A stretch of DNA of 5,015 nt, taken from the NCBI GenBank assembly GCA_027031305.1, contig JALVRJ010000213.1:1-5015 (forward strand), in the 5' to 3' direction. The notes beneath the pieces were generated by a model that did no database searches, was not told where the DNA came from, and was given only the letters and a program-made list of their open reading frames with translations. This DNA is from Hyphomicrobiales bacterium (lineage in GTDB: Bacteria; Pseudomonadota; Alphaproteobacteria; Rhizobiales; Aestuariivirgaceae). Of the stretch, positions 1 to 5,015 are shown piece by piece; the stretch's first letter is position 1, and every line of letters begins with the position of its first letter. Both the position numbers and the translations under genes were made by a program.

Positions 1-581
1 TTCCACGCGTCGGTTTTTGCCGGCACTGGACGGAAGGGATGGGCGGGCAGGGCCAGCCATTGCCAGAAGGCCAGCGCGAAGCGGTCCAGCGGGTGGGAAT
101 CCAGTGGCGTGCGGTTGTGCACGGGTTTCAGGCTCTTGAGGTAATGATAGAGGTCGAGGATGTCCCGCGTCGTCATCCACGCATAGGAGGTGTAGGGAAA
201 GGCCGGGATGTAATGGGTGCCGTCGGGGCCCAGGCCCCGGCGCAGCGCGGTGAGGAAGTCCTTTGCCCGCCACGTGCCGATGCCGGTTTGCGCGTCCGGC
301 GTGATGTTGGGCACGGTGATGTCGCCGCCGGGGATTTTCAGCTTGCGGCCGCCCGCGGGCAATTCCACGTGCGGGCCGGTGCCGCGATGGCAGGAGATGC
401 AGCCGCCAGCGGTGTAGATGACGCGGCCGTTTTCAAGGTCTGGCCTGTAACCGGCGGGAATGGCGCCTTCCGGCAGGGGCCTCGAGAGCTGTCGGTAGGC
501 CAAGGCAACGCCGATGGCCAGCAGTGCGAGCAGCGCCAATACGGCATGACGCCCGCGTATTTTCCACGCGCTGTTGCCCAT
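1..581 (-). CDS. Membrane-anchored c-type cytochrome (partial, C-terminus beyond left edge)
   Basis: The reading frame is open from an ATG at 581 to the left edge, giving 193 residues with no stop. Residues 11-29 form one hydrophobic segment (LALLALLAIGVALAY region) after a basic N-terminus. It is an uncleaved anchor or signal sequence that puts the rest in the periplasm. A single haem-binding motif CISCH lies at residues 61-65. It is followed by the PNITPD motif at 91-96 and the AFPYTSY..M block at 127-136, where Met136 is the likely sixth haem ligand. This pattern matches the cytochrome c domains of the family that includes the cytochrome subunits of periplasmic alcohol and gluconate dehydrogenases. 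Many relatives have a second haem domain, which would lie outside the window. The gene lies 157 bases downstream of the cytochrome c' gene on the same strand. The Shine-Dalgarno sequence is poor (GGAAA region only), but no better start exists nearby upstream. The family call is firm; the electron donor and acceptor are unknown. Confidence 0.85.
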   Translation of the reverse strand, partial: MGNSAWKIRGRHAVLALLALLAIGVALAYRQLSRPLPEGAIPAGYRPDLENGRVIYTAGGCISCHRGTGPHVELPAGGRKLKIPGGDITVPNITPDAQTGIGTWRAKDFLTALRRGLGPDGTHYIPAFPYTSYAWMTTRDILDLYHYLKSLKPVHNRTPLDSHPLDRFALAFWQWLALPAHPFRPVPAKTDAW

Positions 582-665
582 CGTTCGGTTTCCGGTTTTC
601 GCTCCTGGTCGCGGTGGCGGATCGTGGTGGACGTCGGTGGGTGGCCGCCGCGTCATTCTCGCACG

Positions 666-718
666 GGAAAGGCGCATACGCCAGCGACGATGGGCCGCCG
701 CTGGCGCATGGACTTTCC
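666..718 (-). other. Long imperfect hairpin between two cytochrome genes
   Basis: Bases 675-686 (CATACGCCAGCG) pair with 699-710 (CGCTGGCGCATG) across a 12-base loop. The single mismatch is A:C on the plus strand but becomes a G:U wobble in minus-strand RNA. An outer six-base stem, GGAAAG 666-671 with CTTTCC 713-718, stacks after a small internal loop. The hairpin begins 21 bases past the cytochrome c' stop in the direction of transcription. No T-run follows it, so it is not a standard intrinsic terminator. It may protect the upstream mRNA from 3' decay or reduce read-through into the membrane cytochrome gene. Confidence 0.5.
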
Positions 719-738
719 GAATGGAAGCAATCCGGACA

Positions 739-1206
739 TTACATTTTCTTGTCCTTGGCCGTGCGGAATTTCTCGTGGCAGGCCTTGCAGCCCTTGCCGC
801 CAAGCTCCATCACCGCCGGGGCCAGCTGGCTTGCCTCATTCACCCGGGCCAGGGCCTTCGCCTTGGCGATGGCGGTCTTGAACAGGGTCTGGAACTCATC
901 CTCGAGCAGCCATATTTCAGGCCTGGCGCGGGTCTTGCCCGTGTCCGATCCCTCGGGAAACAGCTTGCTGGCCTCTTCCAGCTTCCTGGTGATGACCTCG
1001 GCGTTCTTCTTCACCGTGGCGGCGTCGAAGGGGGCGGCGCCCTTCACCATCTTCACCAGTGGCACGAAATGCTCCTTGACGGTTTTCATGGCTTCCTGCC
1101 TGGCCTTGATCGGGCTGGTCGTTTCCGGCTGGCCGGAGGCGAGCGTGGCCGTGGCCAGCAGGCCGGTCATGGCAATGCCCACGGCGAAATAGGCAACTTT
1201 CCTCAT
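739..1206 (-). CDS. Cytochrome c' (periplasmic, class II c-type cytochrome)
   Basis: This 155-residue protein has a cleavable signal peptide: MRK, a hydrophobic core at residues 4-22, and likely cleavage after TLA (residue 23). The mature part is about 130 residues, the usual size for cytochrome c'. The haem motif CKACH lies at residues 140-144 near the C-terminus, as expected for a four-helix-bundle class II cytochrome, where C140 and C143 attach haem and H144 is the axial ligand. The family's other recognisable blocks are present: IKARQEAM at 33-40 and RPEIWLLEDEF at 95-105. Known members have mostly five-coordinate haem that binds NO or CO, and they are linked to nitric oxide tolerance or electron transfer. 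The sequence does not decide between these roles. A good ribosome site (GAGAGGA) sits about nine bases before the ATG. It is probably co-transcribed with the membrane cytochrome downstream of it. Confidence 0.93.
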   Translation of the reverse strand: MRKVAYFAVGIAMTGLLATATLASGQPETTSPIKARQEAMKTVKEHFVPLVKMVKGAAPFDAATVKKNAEVITRKLEEASKLFPEGSDTGKTRARPEIWLLEDEFQTLFKTAIAKAKALARVNEASQLAPAVMELGGKGCKACHEKFRTAKDKKM

Positions 1207-1243
1207 TTCAGCGTTTCCTCTCTCAATTTTCGCTTTCGACGCG

Positions 1244-1273
1244 ATTGCATGGCGCTGCGTTCGTGTCCGGCAA
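1244..1273 (-). promoter_or_regulatory. Weak candidate promoter for the cytochrome c' gene
   Basis: On the minus strand TTGCCG (1273-1268) matches four of six bases of the -35 consensus. TGCAAT (1249-1244) matches four of six of the -10 consensus, with an 18-base spacer. Transcription would start near 1237, leaving a leader of about 30 bases that includes the GAGAGGA ribosome site. The matches are modest and the background is GC-rich, so this is only a candidate. Confidence 0.25.
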
Positions 1274-1322
1274 AATTCTTACCGGGCCATCTGGGGCGGC
1301 ACCATTCAACTTTTTGTTATGC

Positions 1323-1338
1323 GGAATAGTATCATTCC
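1323..1338. promoter_or_regulatory. Palindrome GGAAT-N6-ATTCC in the divergent intergenic region
   Basis: The 16-base site reads GGAATAGTATCATTCC. The five-base arms are perfect and the central TA is also symmetric, so 12 of 16 bases are self-complementary. It lies 117 bases before the cytochrome c' start and 145 bases before the lipoprotein start, in a locally AT-richer patch, which is where an operator for a dimeric regulator could be. It does not match the FNR/CRP-type consensus I know (TTGAT-N4-ATCAA), and I cannot name a regulator. It could be chance. Confidence 0.3.
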
Positions 1339-1397
1339 AGAAAGCAAGGTGGAAAGAAGGCCGCGCCCAGCCTCCCGTCCCGAAAGGGTTCCGGCTC

Positions 1398-1426
1398 TTG
1401 ACGCGCGTCGGTCGGCGGCCAATAAC
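1398..1426 (+). promoter_or_regulatory. Candidate sigma-70 promoter for the lipoprotein-lysA unit
   Basis: TTGACG at 1398-1403 matches five of six bases of the -35 consensus. AATAAC at 1421-1426 matches four of six of the -10 consensus, and the spacer is exactly 17 bases. Transcription would start near 1433, giving a leader of about 50 bases before the lipoprotein ATG. This is the best promoter-like pair I see on the plus strand in the intergenic region. Confidence 0.45.
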
Positions 1427-1483
1427 CAGACAGGGGGGTGTAGCCCACAACGAGGCATTTCGTCAGAAGGGAGCCTTCGCGCC

Positions 1484-1651
1484 ATGTTCCGCTCCGCCAT
1501 TGTGCTCTTGCTGTGTGCCTTCGCGCTCAGTGCCTGTGGCTCCGACCGCGCGCCACCGCCGCCGGAAGGCTATAAATACGACCCGAACAAGGATTTCGTG
1601 CTGGACCCACTGGTGCGCGAGAAGAAGAACGACGGGCGCGAGGCGACGTGA
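1484..1651 (+). CDS. Small lipoprotein (LptM/LppL-like, upstream of lysA)
   Basis: A 55-residue protein starts MFRSAIVLLL, with a short hydrophobic signal and a lipobox LSAC at residues 15-18, so Cys18 would be lipidated after signal peptidase II cleavage. The residue after the cysteine is Gly, which favours outer-membrane sorting. The mature part is only 38 residues: a proline run (PPPP, 24-27), then YKYDPNKDFVLDPL and a charged tail. Tiny lipoproteins of this kind are common directly upstream of lysA or dapF in proteobacteria. The LptM (YifL) group among them helps mature the LptDE lipopolysaccharide translocon. The usual GPL motif after the lipobox cysteine is absent here, so the LptM assignment rests on size, lipobox and location. 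AGAAGGGAG about ten bases upstream is the ribosome site. A longer in-frame start at 1319 would bury the lipobox in the middle of the protein and is rejected. Confidence 0.85.
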   Translation: MFRSAIVLLLCAFALSACGSDRAPPPPEGYKYDPNKDFVLDPLVREKKNDGREAT

Positions 1652-1727
1652 ATCCGAGTATGGACCGGGGGTGGAGCCCGTGCATCGTTGGCGTTGAGCG
1701 CCGGGCGGGGTTGCCGGGGGGGAATTG

Positions 1728-2996
1728 ATGGATCATTTCCAGTATCGTGATGGCGCGTTGTTCGCCGAGGACGTGTCGTTGGCGACCATCGCCGAGGCGG
1801 TGGGCACGCCGGTCTATGTCTACTCCGCCGCCACGCTTCGGCGGCATTACCGGGTGTTCACGCAAGCCTTCGCCGGCCGGAAGCACCTGGTCTGCTATGC
1901 CATGAAGGCCAACTCCAACCAGGCCGTGTTGCGCCTGCTGGCCGACATGGGGGCGGGCATGGATATCGTCTCGGGCGGCGAATTGGCGCGGGCGAAGGCG
2001 GCCGGCGTGCCGGGGGAAAAGATCATCTTCTCCGGCGTGGGCAAGACGGACGAAGAAATCCGCGCGGCGCTGGATTGTGGCATTTTCTGCTTCAACGTGG
2101 AGTCCCTGCCCGAGCTCAGGCGCATCTCGGAGGTGGCGGCGGCGCGTGGACAGACGGCGCCGGTGAGCTTGCGCATCAACCCGGACGTGGACGCGAAAAC
2201 GCACGAGAAGATCTCGACCGGCAAGGCGGAGGACAAGTTCGGCATTCCATGGATGGCGGCGCGCGCGGCCTACGCCGAGGCCGCGTCCCTGCCCGGCGTG
2301 ATGGTGAAGGGCGTGGCCATGCACATCGGCAGCCAGATCACCACGCTCGAGCCCTTCGAGAAGGCCTTCGGGCTGTTGGCGGAGCTGGTGGCACTGTTGC
2401 GGGCGGACGGGCACGAGATTTCCCACGTCGACCTGGGGGGTGGGCTGGGCGTGCCCTATCATGGCGAAACGGACGAGCCGCCGCACCCGCGCGATTATGC
2501 TCAGATGGTGGAGCGAACGCTGGGGCACCTGGACGTGACCTATGTGTTCGAGCCGGGGCGGATGATCGCCGGCAACGCCGGGGTGCTGCTGGGGAGGGTG
2601 ATCTTCGTCAAGGAGACGGAGACGAAGACCTTCGTCATCTCCGACATCGGCATGAACGACCTGATGCGGCCGACCCTGTATGAAGCCTTTCACCACATCA
2701 GGCCGCTGAAGGAGCCTGATGCGCGGACACCGCGGCGGGTGGTGGACGTGGTGGGGCCGGTGTGCGAGACGGGCGATTACATCGCGCGCGACCGGGAGCT
2801 GCCGGAAATGGCGCGCGGCGACCTGTTCGCGGTGATGACCGCCGGGGCCTATGGCGCGGTCATGTCCAACACCTACAACACGCGGCCACTGACGCCGGAG
2901 GTGCTGGTGGATGGTGACAGATACGCCGTCGTCCGTCCGCGCCTCGAGGTGCAGGACATCATCGCGCTGGACAGGCTGCCGGAATGGATCGGATAA
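1728..2996 (+). CDS. lysA: Diaminopimelate decarboxylase
   Basis: LysA converts meso-diaminopimelate to L-lysine and CO2 using pyridoxal phosphate (PLP), the last step of lysine synthesis, in the cytoplasm. The 422-residue length matches the family. The N-terminal alanine-racemase-type barrel has YAMKAN with the PLP lysine K60, SGGEL at 82-86, HIGSQI at 199-204, the phosphate-binding GGGLG at 237-241 and EPGR at 275-278. The C-terminal beta domain has GPVCETGD at 343-350, whose Cys346 and Glu347 act on substrate across the dimer, and AGAYG at 372-376. I chose the ATG at 1728. An adjacent in-frame TTG at 1725 would add one residue, and the G-run at 1716-1722 serves the ATG with five-base spacing. 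The gene follows the small lipoprotein by 76 bases without an obvious terminator, so they are probably co-transcribed. No disruption is seen. Confidence 0.97.
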   Translation: MDHFQYRDGALFAEDVSLATIAEAVGTPVYVYSAATLRRHYRVFTQAFAGRKHLVCYAMKANSNQAVLRLLADMGAGMDIVSGGELARAKAAGVPGEKIIFSGVGKTDEEIRAALDCGIFCFNVESLPELRRISEVAAARGQTAPVSLRINPDVDAKTHEKISTGKAEDKFGIPWMAARAAYAEAASLPGVMVKGVAMHIGSQITTLEPFEKAFGLLAELVALLRADGHEISHVDLGGGLGVPYHGETDEPPHPRDYAQMVERTLGHLDVTYVFEPGRMIAGNAGVLLGRVIFVKETETKTFVISDIGMNDLMRPTLYEAFHHIRPLKEPDARTPRRVVDVVGPVCETGDYIARDRELPEMARGDLFAVMTAGAYGAVMSNTYNTRPLTPEVLVDGDRYAVVRPRLEVQDIIALDRLPEWIG

Positions 2997-2998
2997 CT

Positions 2999-3080
2999 CG
3001 TCATTCCGACGCAGGCCAGAGTCCAGGGCGATGGATTCCCGGGAGAGCTGCATGAGATCCCGGCTTTCGCCGGAATGACG
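2999..3080. repeat. Interspersed palindromic repeat (MITE/REP-like, GTCATTCCG ends)
   Basis: This 82-bp element has perfect 10-bp inverted ends, CGTCATTCCG at 2999-3008 and CGGAATGACG at 3071-3080. Inside the right end is a second small hairpin, CCGGC (3060-3064) TTTC GCCGG (3069-3073), and in the middle is a CCCGGG palindrome (GATTCCCGGGAG region). It belongs to the well-known non-coding repeat type of proteobacterial genomes. Its minus strand, if translated, gives peptides like VIPAKAGIS...PWTLACVGMT, a common false protein signature. It starts two bases after the lysA stop and ends eight bases before the hisN start, so it occupies the whole intercistronic gap. As RNA it would fold and could affect mRNA stability or coupling of the two genes. 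Recognition is from the terminal repeats and characteristic core words; other copies are not in this window. Confidence 0.88.
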
Positions 3081-3084
3081 GAGG
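3080..3084 (+). promoter_or_regulatory. Shine-Dalgarno GGAGG of hisN, abutting the repeat
   Basis: GGAGG begins on the last base of the palindromic repeat. It is only four bases from the ATG at 3089 but ten bases from a second in-frame ATG at 3095. Typical spacing lies between these values, so the site does not settle which codon is used. Folding of the repeat's terminal stem would end directly against this site. Confidence 0.6.
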
Positions 3085-3088
3085 AAGC

Positions 3089-3925
3089 ATGAGCATGTCG
3101 TTCGTTGACTTTCTGGCCAATGAACACGCCGACTTCGCGCTGGCGCTGGCGCGCGAGGCCGGCGCGGTGCTGGCGGAAGCCTTCCGCGCGGCAGATCTCG
3201 TGGCCGAGAACAAGGAGGCGGGAACAGGTGGCTTCGACCCGGTGACGGCGGCCGACAGGGCGGCGGAAGAACTTTTGCGCGCGCGCATCGCCGAGCGTTA
3301 TCCGGCCCATGGCATCATCGGCGAGGAATTCGGCTCGGAAAAAGAGGATGCCGAGTTCGTCTGGGTGCTCGATCCCATCGATGGCACACGGTCCTTTCTT
3401 TGCGGTTTGCCGACGTGGACGACGCTGATCGCCCTGTTGCACGAGGGGCGGCCGGTGCTGGGGCTGGTGCATCAACCGCTGATTCCGTTTTCCGTGATCG
3501 GCGATGGTGGCAGCTGCTGGCATGTTTTCGGCGAGGGAAGGGGTGATGCGCGCCGCGCGCGGGTGGGGGGCACCACGCGGCTGGAGGAGGCGCTGGCGGG
3601 CACGACTCTGCCCGGCCTGTATGACACGGCGCGCAAGCGGGCCTTCCTGGAAGCCATGATGGCGCGGGCGCGGCACGTGCATTTCGACGCCGACGCCATG
3701 TTCTACGCGCTGGTGGCGAGCGGGCGCATGGACGTGGCGTTCGATACCGGCCTGGCGCGGCACGATGCGGCGGTGATCGCGCCCATCATTTCTGGTGCGG
3801 GCGGGGTGTTCACCGACTGGCATGGCAATGAATCGCCGCAAGGCGGCGATGTCATCAGTAGCGCCACGCCCGTCCTGCATGAACAGGTGCTGGCGTTGGC
3901 GCGCGAGACGGGCGCGGTGGCATGA
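3089..3925 (+). CDS. hisN: Inositol monophosphatase-family phosphatase, probable histidinol-phosphatase HisN
   Basis: This 278-residue protein belongs to the Mg-dependent, lithium-sensitive phosphatase family. The metal-binding motifs are clear: GEE at 78-80, DPIDGT at 95-100 with catalytic Asp95 and Asp98, and the C-terminal site around Asp226 (RHDAAVIAPII), followed by GAGGVFTDWHG at 236-246. The block DPIDGTRSFLCGLPTWTTLIAL resembles the HisN-type histidinol-phosphatases of alphaproteobacteria and actinobacteria. These dephosphorylate histidinol phosphate to histidinol in histidine synthesis. CysQ and SuhB relatives share the motifs and cannot be fully excluded, but the TRxFxxGxPxW context favours HisN. 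It lies 92 bases after lysA, separated only by the palindromic repeat, and may be read from the same transcript. The start may be 3089 or 3095, a two-residue difference. No damage is seen. Confidence 0.85.
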   Translation: MSMSFVDFLANEHADFALALAREAGAVLAEAFRAADLVAENKEAGTGGFDPVTAADRAAEELLRARIAERYPAHGIIGEEFGSEKEDAEFVWVLDPIDGTRSFLCGLPTWTTLIALLHEGRPVLGLVHQPLIPFSVIGDGGSCWHVFGEGRGDARRARVGGTTRLEEALAGTTLPGLYDTARKRAFLEAMMARARHVHFDADAMFYALVASGRMDVAFDTGLARHDAAVIAPIISGAGGVFTDWHGNESPQGGDVISSATPVLHEQVLALARETGAVA

Positions 3926-4005
3926 GGGCGGTGCCGGGCCTGTGCCGGAATGCATGAGCCTTCCTTCCCGCACCTGCCCCAAAATTGGAAAACAAGGGCT
4001 TGGGT

Positions 4006-4046
4006 GGGGGCGCGGAGCGGTTTCACCGGTTAACCTTTGCGCCGCC
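4006..4046. other. Weak branched inverted repeat between convergent genes
   Basis: GGGGGCGC at 4006-4013 can pair with GCGCCGCC at 4039-4046 with one mismatch. Inside the loop CGGT (4018-4021) and ACCG (4025-4028) form a small hairpin. It lies five bases past the stop of the minus-strand nucleotidyltransferase and about 80 bases past the hisN stop, where a two-way terminator would be expected. There is no adjacent T-run in either direction, so termination is only a guess. The remainder of the 126-base gap shows nothing recognisable. Confidence 0.25.
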
Positions 4047-4051
4047 TGGTA

Positions 4052-4897
4052 TCATTTCTCCTGCCGGGTCAGGATGCGTTCGGCCAGGGCCAGGTCTTGC
4101 GGCTTGTCGATGTCCACCGCCGCCTCCGGCATGGAAAGGAGCACCGGGCGGGCGGTGATGTTCAACCGGCGGGAGGCGATCCCGAAGGCCTGCTCGAGCG
4201 TGGCGCGGCCCAGCAGCAGCCGAAGGAGTGGCCAGAAACCGAAGGCGCGGGCAATGCGCCATGGCTTCTTGCGGTCGCGTTCCACCCGTCGCCAGAAGCG
4301 GGCGGCGGCGAGCGCGCGGGGCGGGCGGAACAGGAACAGGTTGCACGAGGTGACGGCGTCGCGGCCGAACTTCAGCCAGGTGCGTTTCACCTCCGGAAAG
4401 GCGCGTTGGGCCAGTTGACGGCGCACGAGCCCCACCAGCAGGTCGGCATCGGGCCAGCGCGCGGTGGCGCTCGTGATTTCGTGGATCATGGCGGGGTCGA
4501 GCAGGGCATGATCGCCGGTGGTGACCAGCACCGACGTCGCGGGCGTTTCCCGCTGCATGGCCTCGAGCGCGGCGAGGGTGGAGGCGCTGGCCGATTCGGC
4601 GGGGGGCAGAAAGCGCACCGTTTCGGCCATTCCGGGCCCCAAAGCCCGCATGGCCGCGGCCTCGTCGTCGATGACGATGGTGATGTCGCGCACTTCCGGC
4701 GCGGCCTTCAGGGCGCGCACGACGCGGCGCAACATGGGCTCGCCGCCAACCTCGAGCAGGCACTTGTGCGGCAGGCCGAAGGCCTTCGCCATGGGATCGT
4801 CCGGCCCGCGCGCGGCGGCGAGCACCAGCGCGCGCACCGTCGGGGGGGCGTCCTGCGCGTTTTGCGGGGCCTTGCCAGACCTGTCCAGAGGGGTCAT
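4052..4897 (-). CDS. MobA-like nucleotidyltransferase (NTP transferase) family protein
   Basis: A 281-residue protein if begun at ATG 4897. The Rossmann-like nucleotidyltransferase fold is signalled by VRALVLAAARG at 21-31. It continues with HKCLLEVGGEPML at 44-56, with Lys45 in the usual nucleotide-contacting position, and with VTTGDHALL at 125-133, where Asp129 is the expected metal ligand. VDIDKPQDLALAE at 261-273 closes the domain. The glycine-rich loop is divergent: LAAARGPDDPMAKAFG replaces the common LAAGxSxRMG. The region FWRRVERDRKKPWRIARAFG and the following hydrophobic stretch (201-230) are unlike MobA itself, so molybdopterin guanylylation is unlikely and the sugar, lipid or alcohol acceptor is unknown. 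The start lies one base after the stop of the upstream GNAT gene, which suggests translational coupling; no separate ribosome site is evident. ATG 4918 and TTG 4951 are in-frame alternatives, but both fall inside the GNAT gene. Confidence 0.85.
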   Translation of the reverse strand: MTPLDRSGKAPQNAQDAPPTVRALVLAAARGPDDPMAKAFGLPHKCLLEVGGEPMLRRVVRALKAAPEVRDITIVIDDEAAAMRALGPGMAETVRFLPPAESASASTLAALEAMQRETPATSVLVTTGDHALLDPAMIHEITSATARWPDADLLVGLVRRQLAQRAFPEVKRTWLKFGRDAVTSCNLFLFRPPRALAAARFWRRVERDRKKPWRIARAFGFWPLLRLLLGRATLEQAFGIASRRLNITARPVLLSMPEAAVDIDKPQDLALAERILTRQEK

Positions 4898-4898
4898 G

Positions 4899-5015
4899 TC
4901 AGAGTATGTCGCGTTCATAGAGGCGGTAGGTCTTGTAGGGGCGGGCGCCAAGGCCCTCTATGAGATGGCGCACGCGGGAATTGGTTTCCAGCACCCACGA
5001 GAGTTCCGCGCCACC
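4899..5015 (-). CDS. GNAT-type N-acyltransferase, C-terminal fragment (start beyond right edge)
   Basis: Only the last 38 residues lie in the window, ending in TGA at 4899-4901. They read GGAELSWVLETNSRVRHLIE, then GLGARPYKTYRLYERDIL. The pattern of a hydrophobic strand (AELSWVLE), Asn followed by a helix (RVRHLIEGLG), and a closing KTYRLYE strand is the typical C-terminal end of a GNAT-fold acyltransferase (the 'N..a...ie.lGa..ykty.iYe' ending). Many proteins with this ending are 370-400 residues long and have no known substrate. The gene is followed at once by the nucleotidyltransferase, so the two probably form an operon. The family call rests on a short C-terminal piece. Confidence 0.7.
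   Translation of the reverse strand, partial: GGAELSWVLETNSRVRHLIEGLGARPYKTYRLYERDIL

Noticed and set aside
39..881. 280-codon plus-strand frame over the membrane cytochrome and the intergenic region
   Set aside because: The opposite strand encodes a clear cytochrome c with CISCH and partner motifs. The plus-strand product has no domain features and runs through the intergenic hairpin into the cytochrome c' gene.
524..1329. Overlapping plus-strand frames (222 and 251 codons) opposite cytochrome c'
   Set aside because: They are antisense to a complete cytochrome c' with signal peptide, ribosome site and haem motif. Their translations look like antisense readings.
1319..1651. Longer 110-residue version of the lipoprotein starting at 1319
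   Set aside because: It would place the signal peptide and lipobox at residues 56-73 and give a basic leader. The ATG at 1484 has its own ribosome site and a standard lipoprotein signal.
2075..2683. Plus-strand 202-codon frame inside lysA
   Set aside because: It is a shifted reading of lysA with Gly/Arg-rich low-complexity content, and lysA itself is intact in its own frame.
1527..3053. 508-codon open frame on the minus strand opposite lysA
   Set aside because: It lies antisense to an intact lysA with all catalytic motifs. The product is rich in His and Arg, as expected from the antisense of GC-rich codons, and its N-terminus is derived from the palindromic repeat.
2873..3982. 369-codon open frame on the minus strand opposite hisN
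   Set aside because: It is antisense to a gene with intact metal-binding motifs, it crosses the non-coding repeat, and it has low-complexity Arg/His composition without recognisable domains.
3965..4005. Possible intrinsic terminator after hisN using CCCCAA and TTGGG segments
   Set aside because: The stem is only about five pairs with a loop near 20 bases and no T-run follows, so it does not meet the usual criteria.
4037..4963. 308-codon plus-strand frame opposite the nucleotidyltransferase
   Set aside because: It is Gly/Arg/His-rich antisense of a recognisable nucleotidyltransferase and has no plausible domain.

Overview
The window is GC-rich, densely coding chromosomal DNA from a proteobacterium, most likely an alphaproteobacterium. 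The evidence is the style of the LysA protein (N-terminal MDHFQYRDGALFAEDV type), a HisN-like phosphatase of the inositol monophosphatase fold, a periplasmic cytochrome c', and an interspersed palindromic repeat with GTCATTCCG-type ends that is widespread in proteobacteria. The genus cannot be named from the sequence alone.

Layout: (1) Bases 1-1206 carry two minus-strand genes for exported c-type cytochromes. A signal-peptide-bearing cytochrome c' (739-1206) is followed downstream by a membrane-anchored monohaem (possibly multihaem) cytochrome c that runs off the left edge (1-581). The 157-base gap between them holds a long imperfect hairpin. (2) Bases 1207-1483 are a divergent intergenic region with candidate promoters in both directions and a small palindrome between them. 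(3) Bases 1484-3925 read on the plus strand: a 55-residue lipoprotein of the kind often found beside lysA (LptM/LppL-like), lysA (diaminopimelate decarboxylase, last step of lysine synthesis), an 82-bp palindromic repeat that fills almost all of the gap, and a hisN-like phosphatase. (4) Bases 3926-4051 separate convergent genes and hold only a weak structured segment. (5) Bases 4052-5015 read on the minus strand: the last 38 codons of a GNAT-type acyltransferase, then a MobA-like nucleotidyltransferase starting one base after the GNAT stop codon, so the two are probably translationally coupled.

Functionally, the plus-strand group is amino-acid biosynthesis (lysine, probably histidine) plus an outer-membrane lipoprotein. 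The left group is periplasmic electron transfer or NO/gas binding. The right pair resembles an accessory biosynthetic couple, with a tentative link to membrane lipid (sphingolipid-type) synthesis. I see no mobile-element genes, CRISPR array, tRNA or rRNA. No clear novel system is visible. The most interesting items are the repeat lodged between lysA and hisN and the GNAT-nucleotidyltransferase couple at the right edge.
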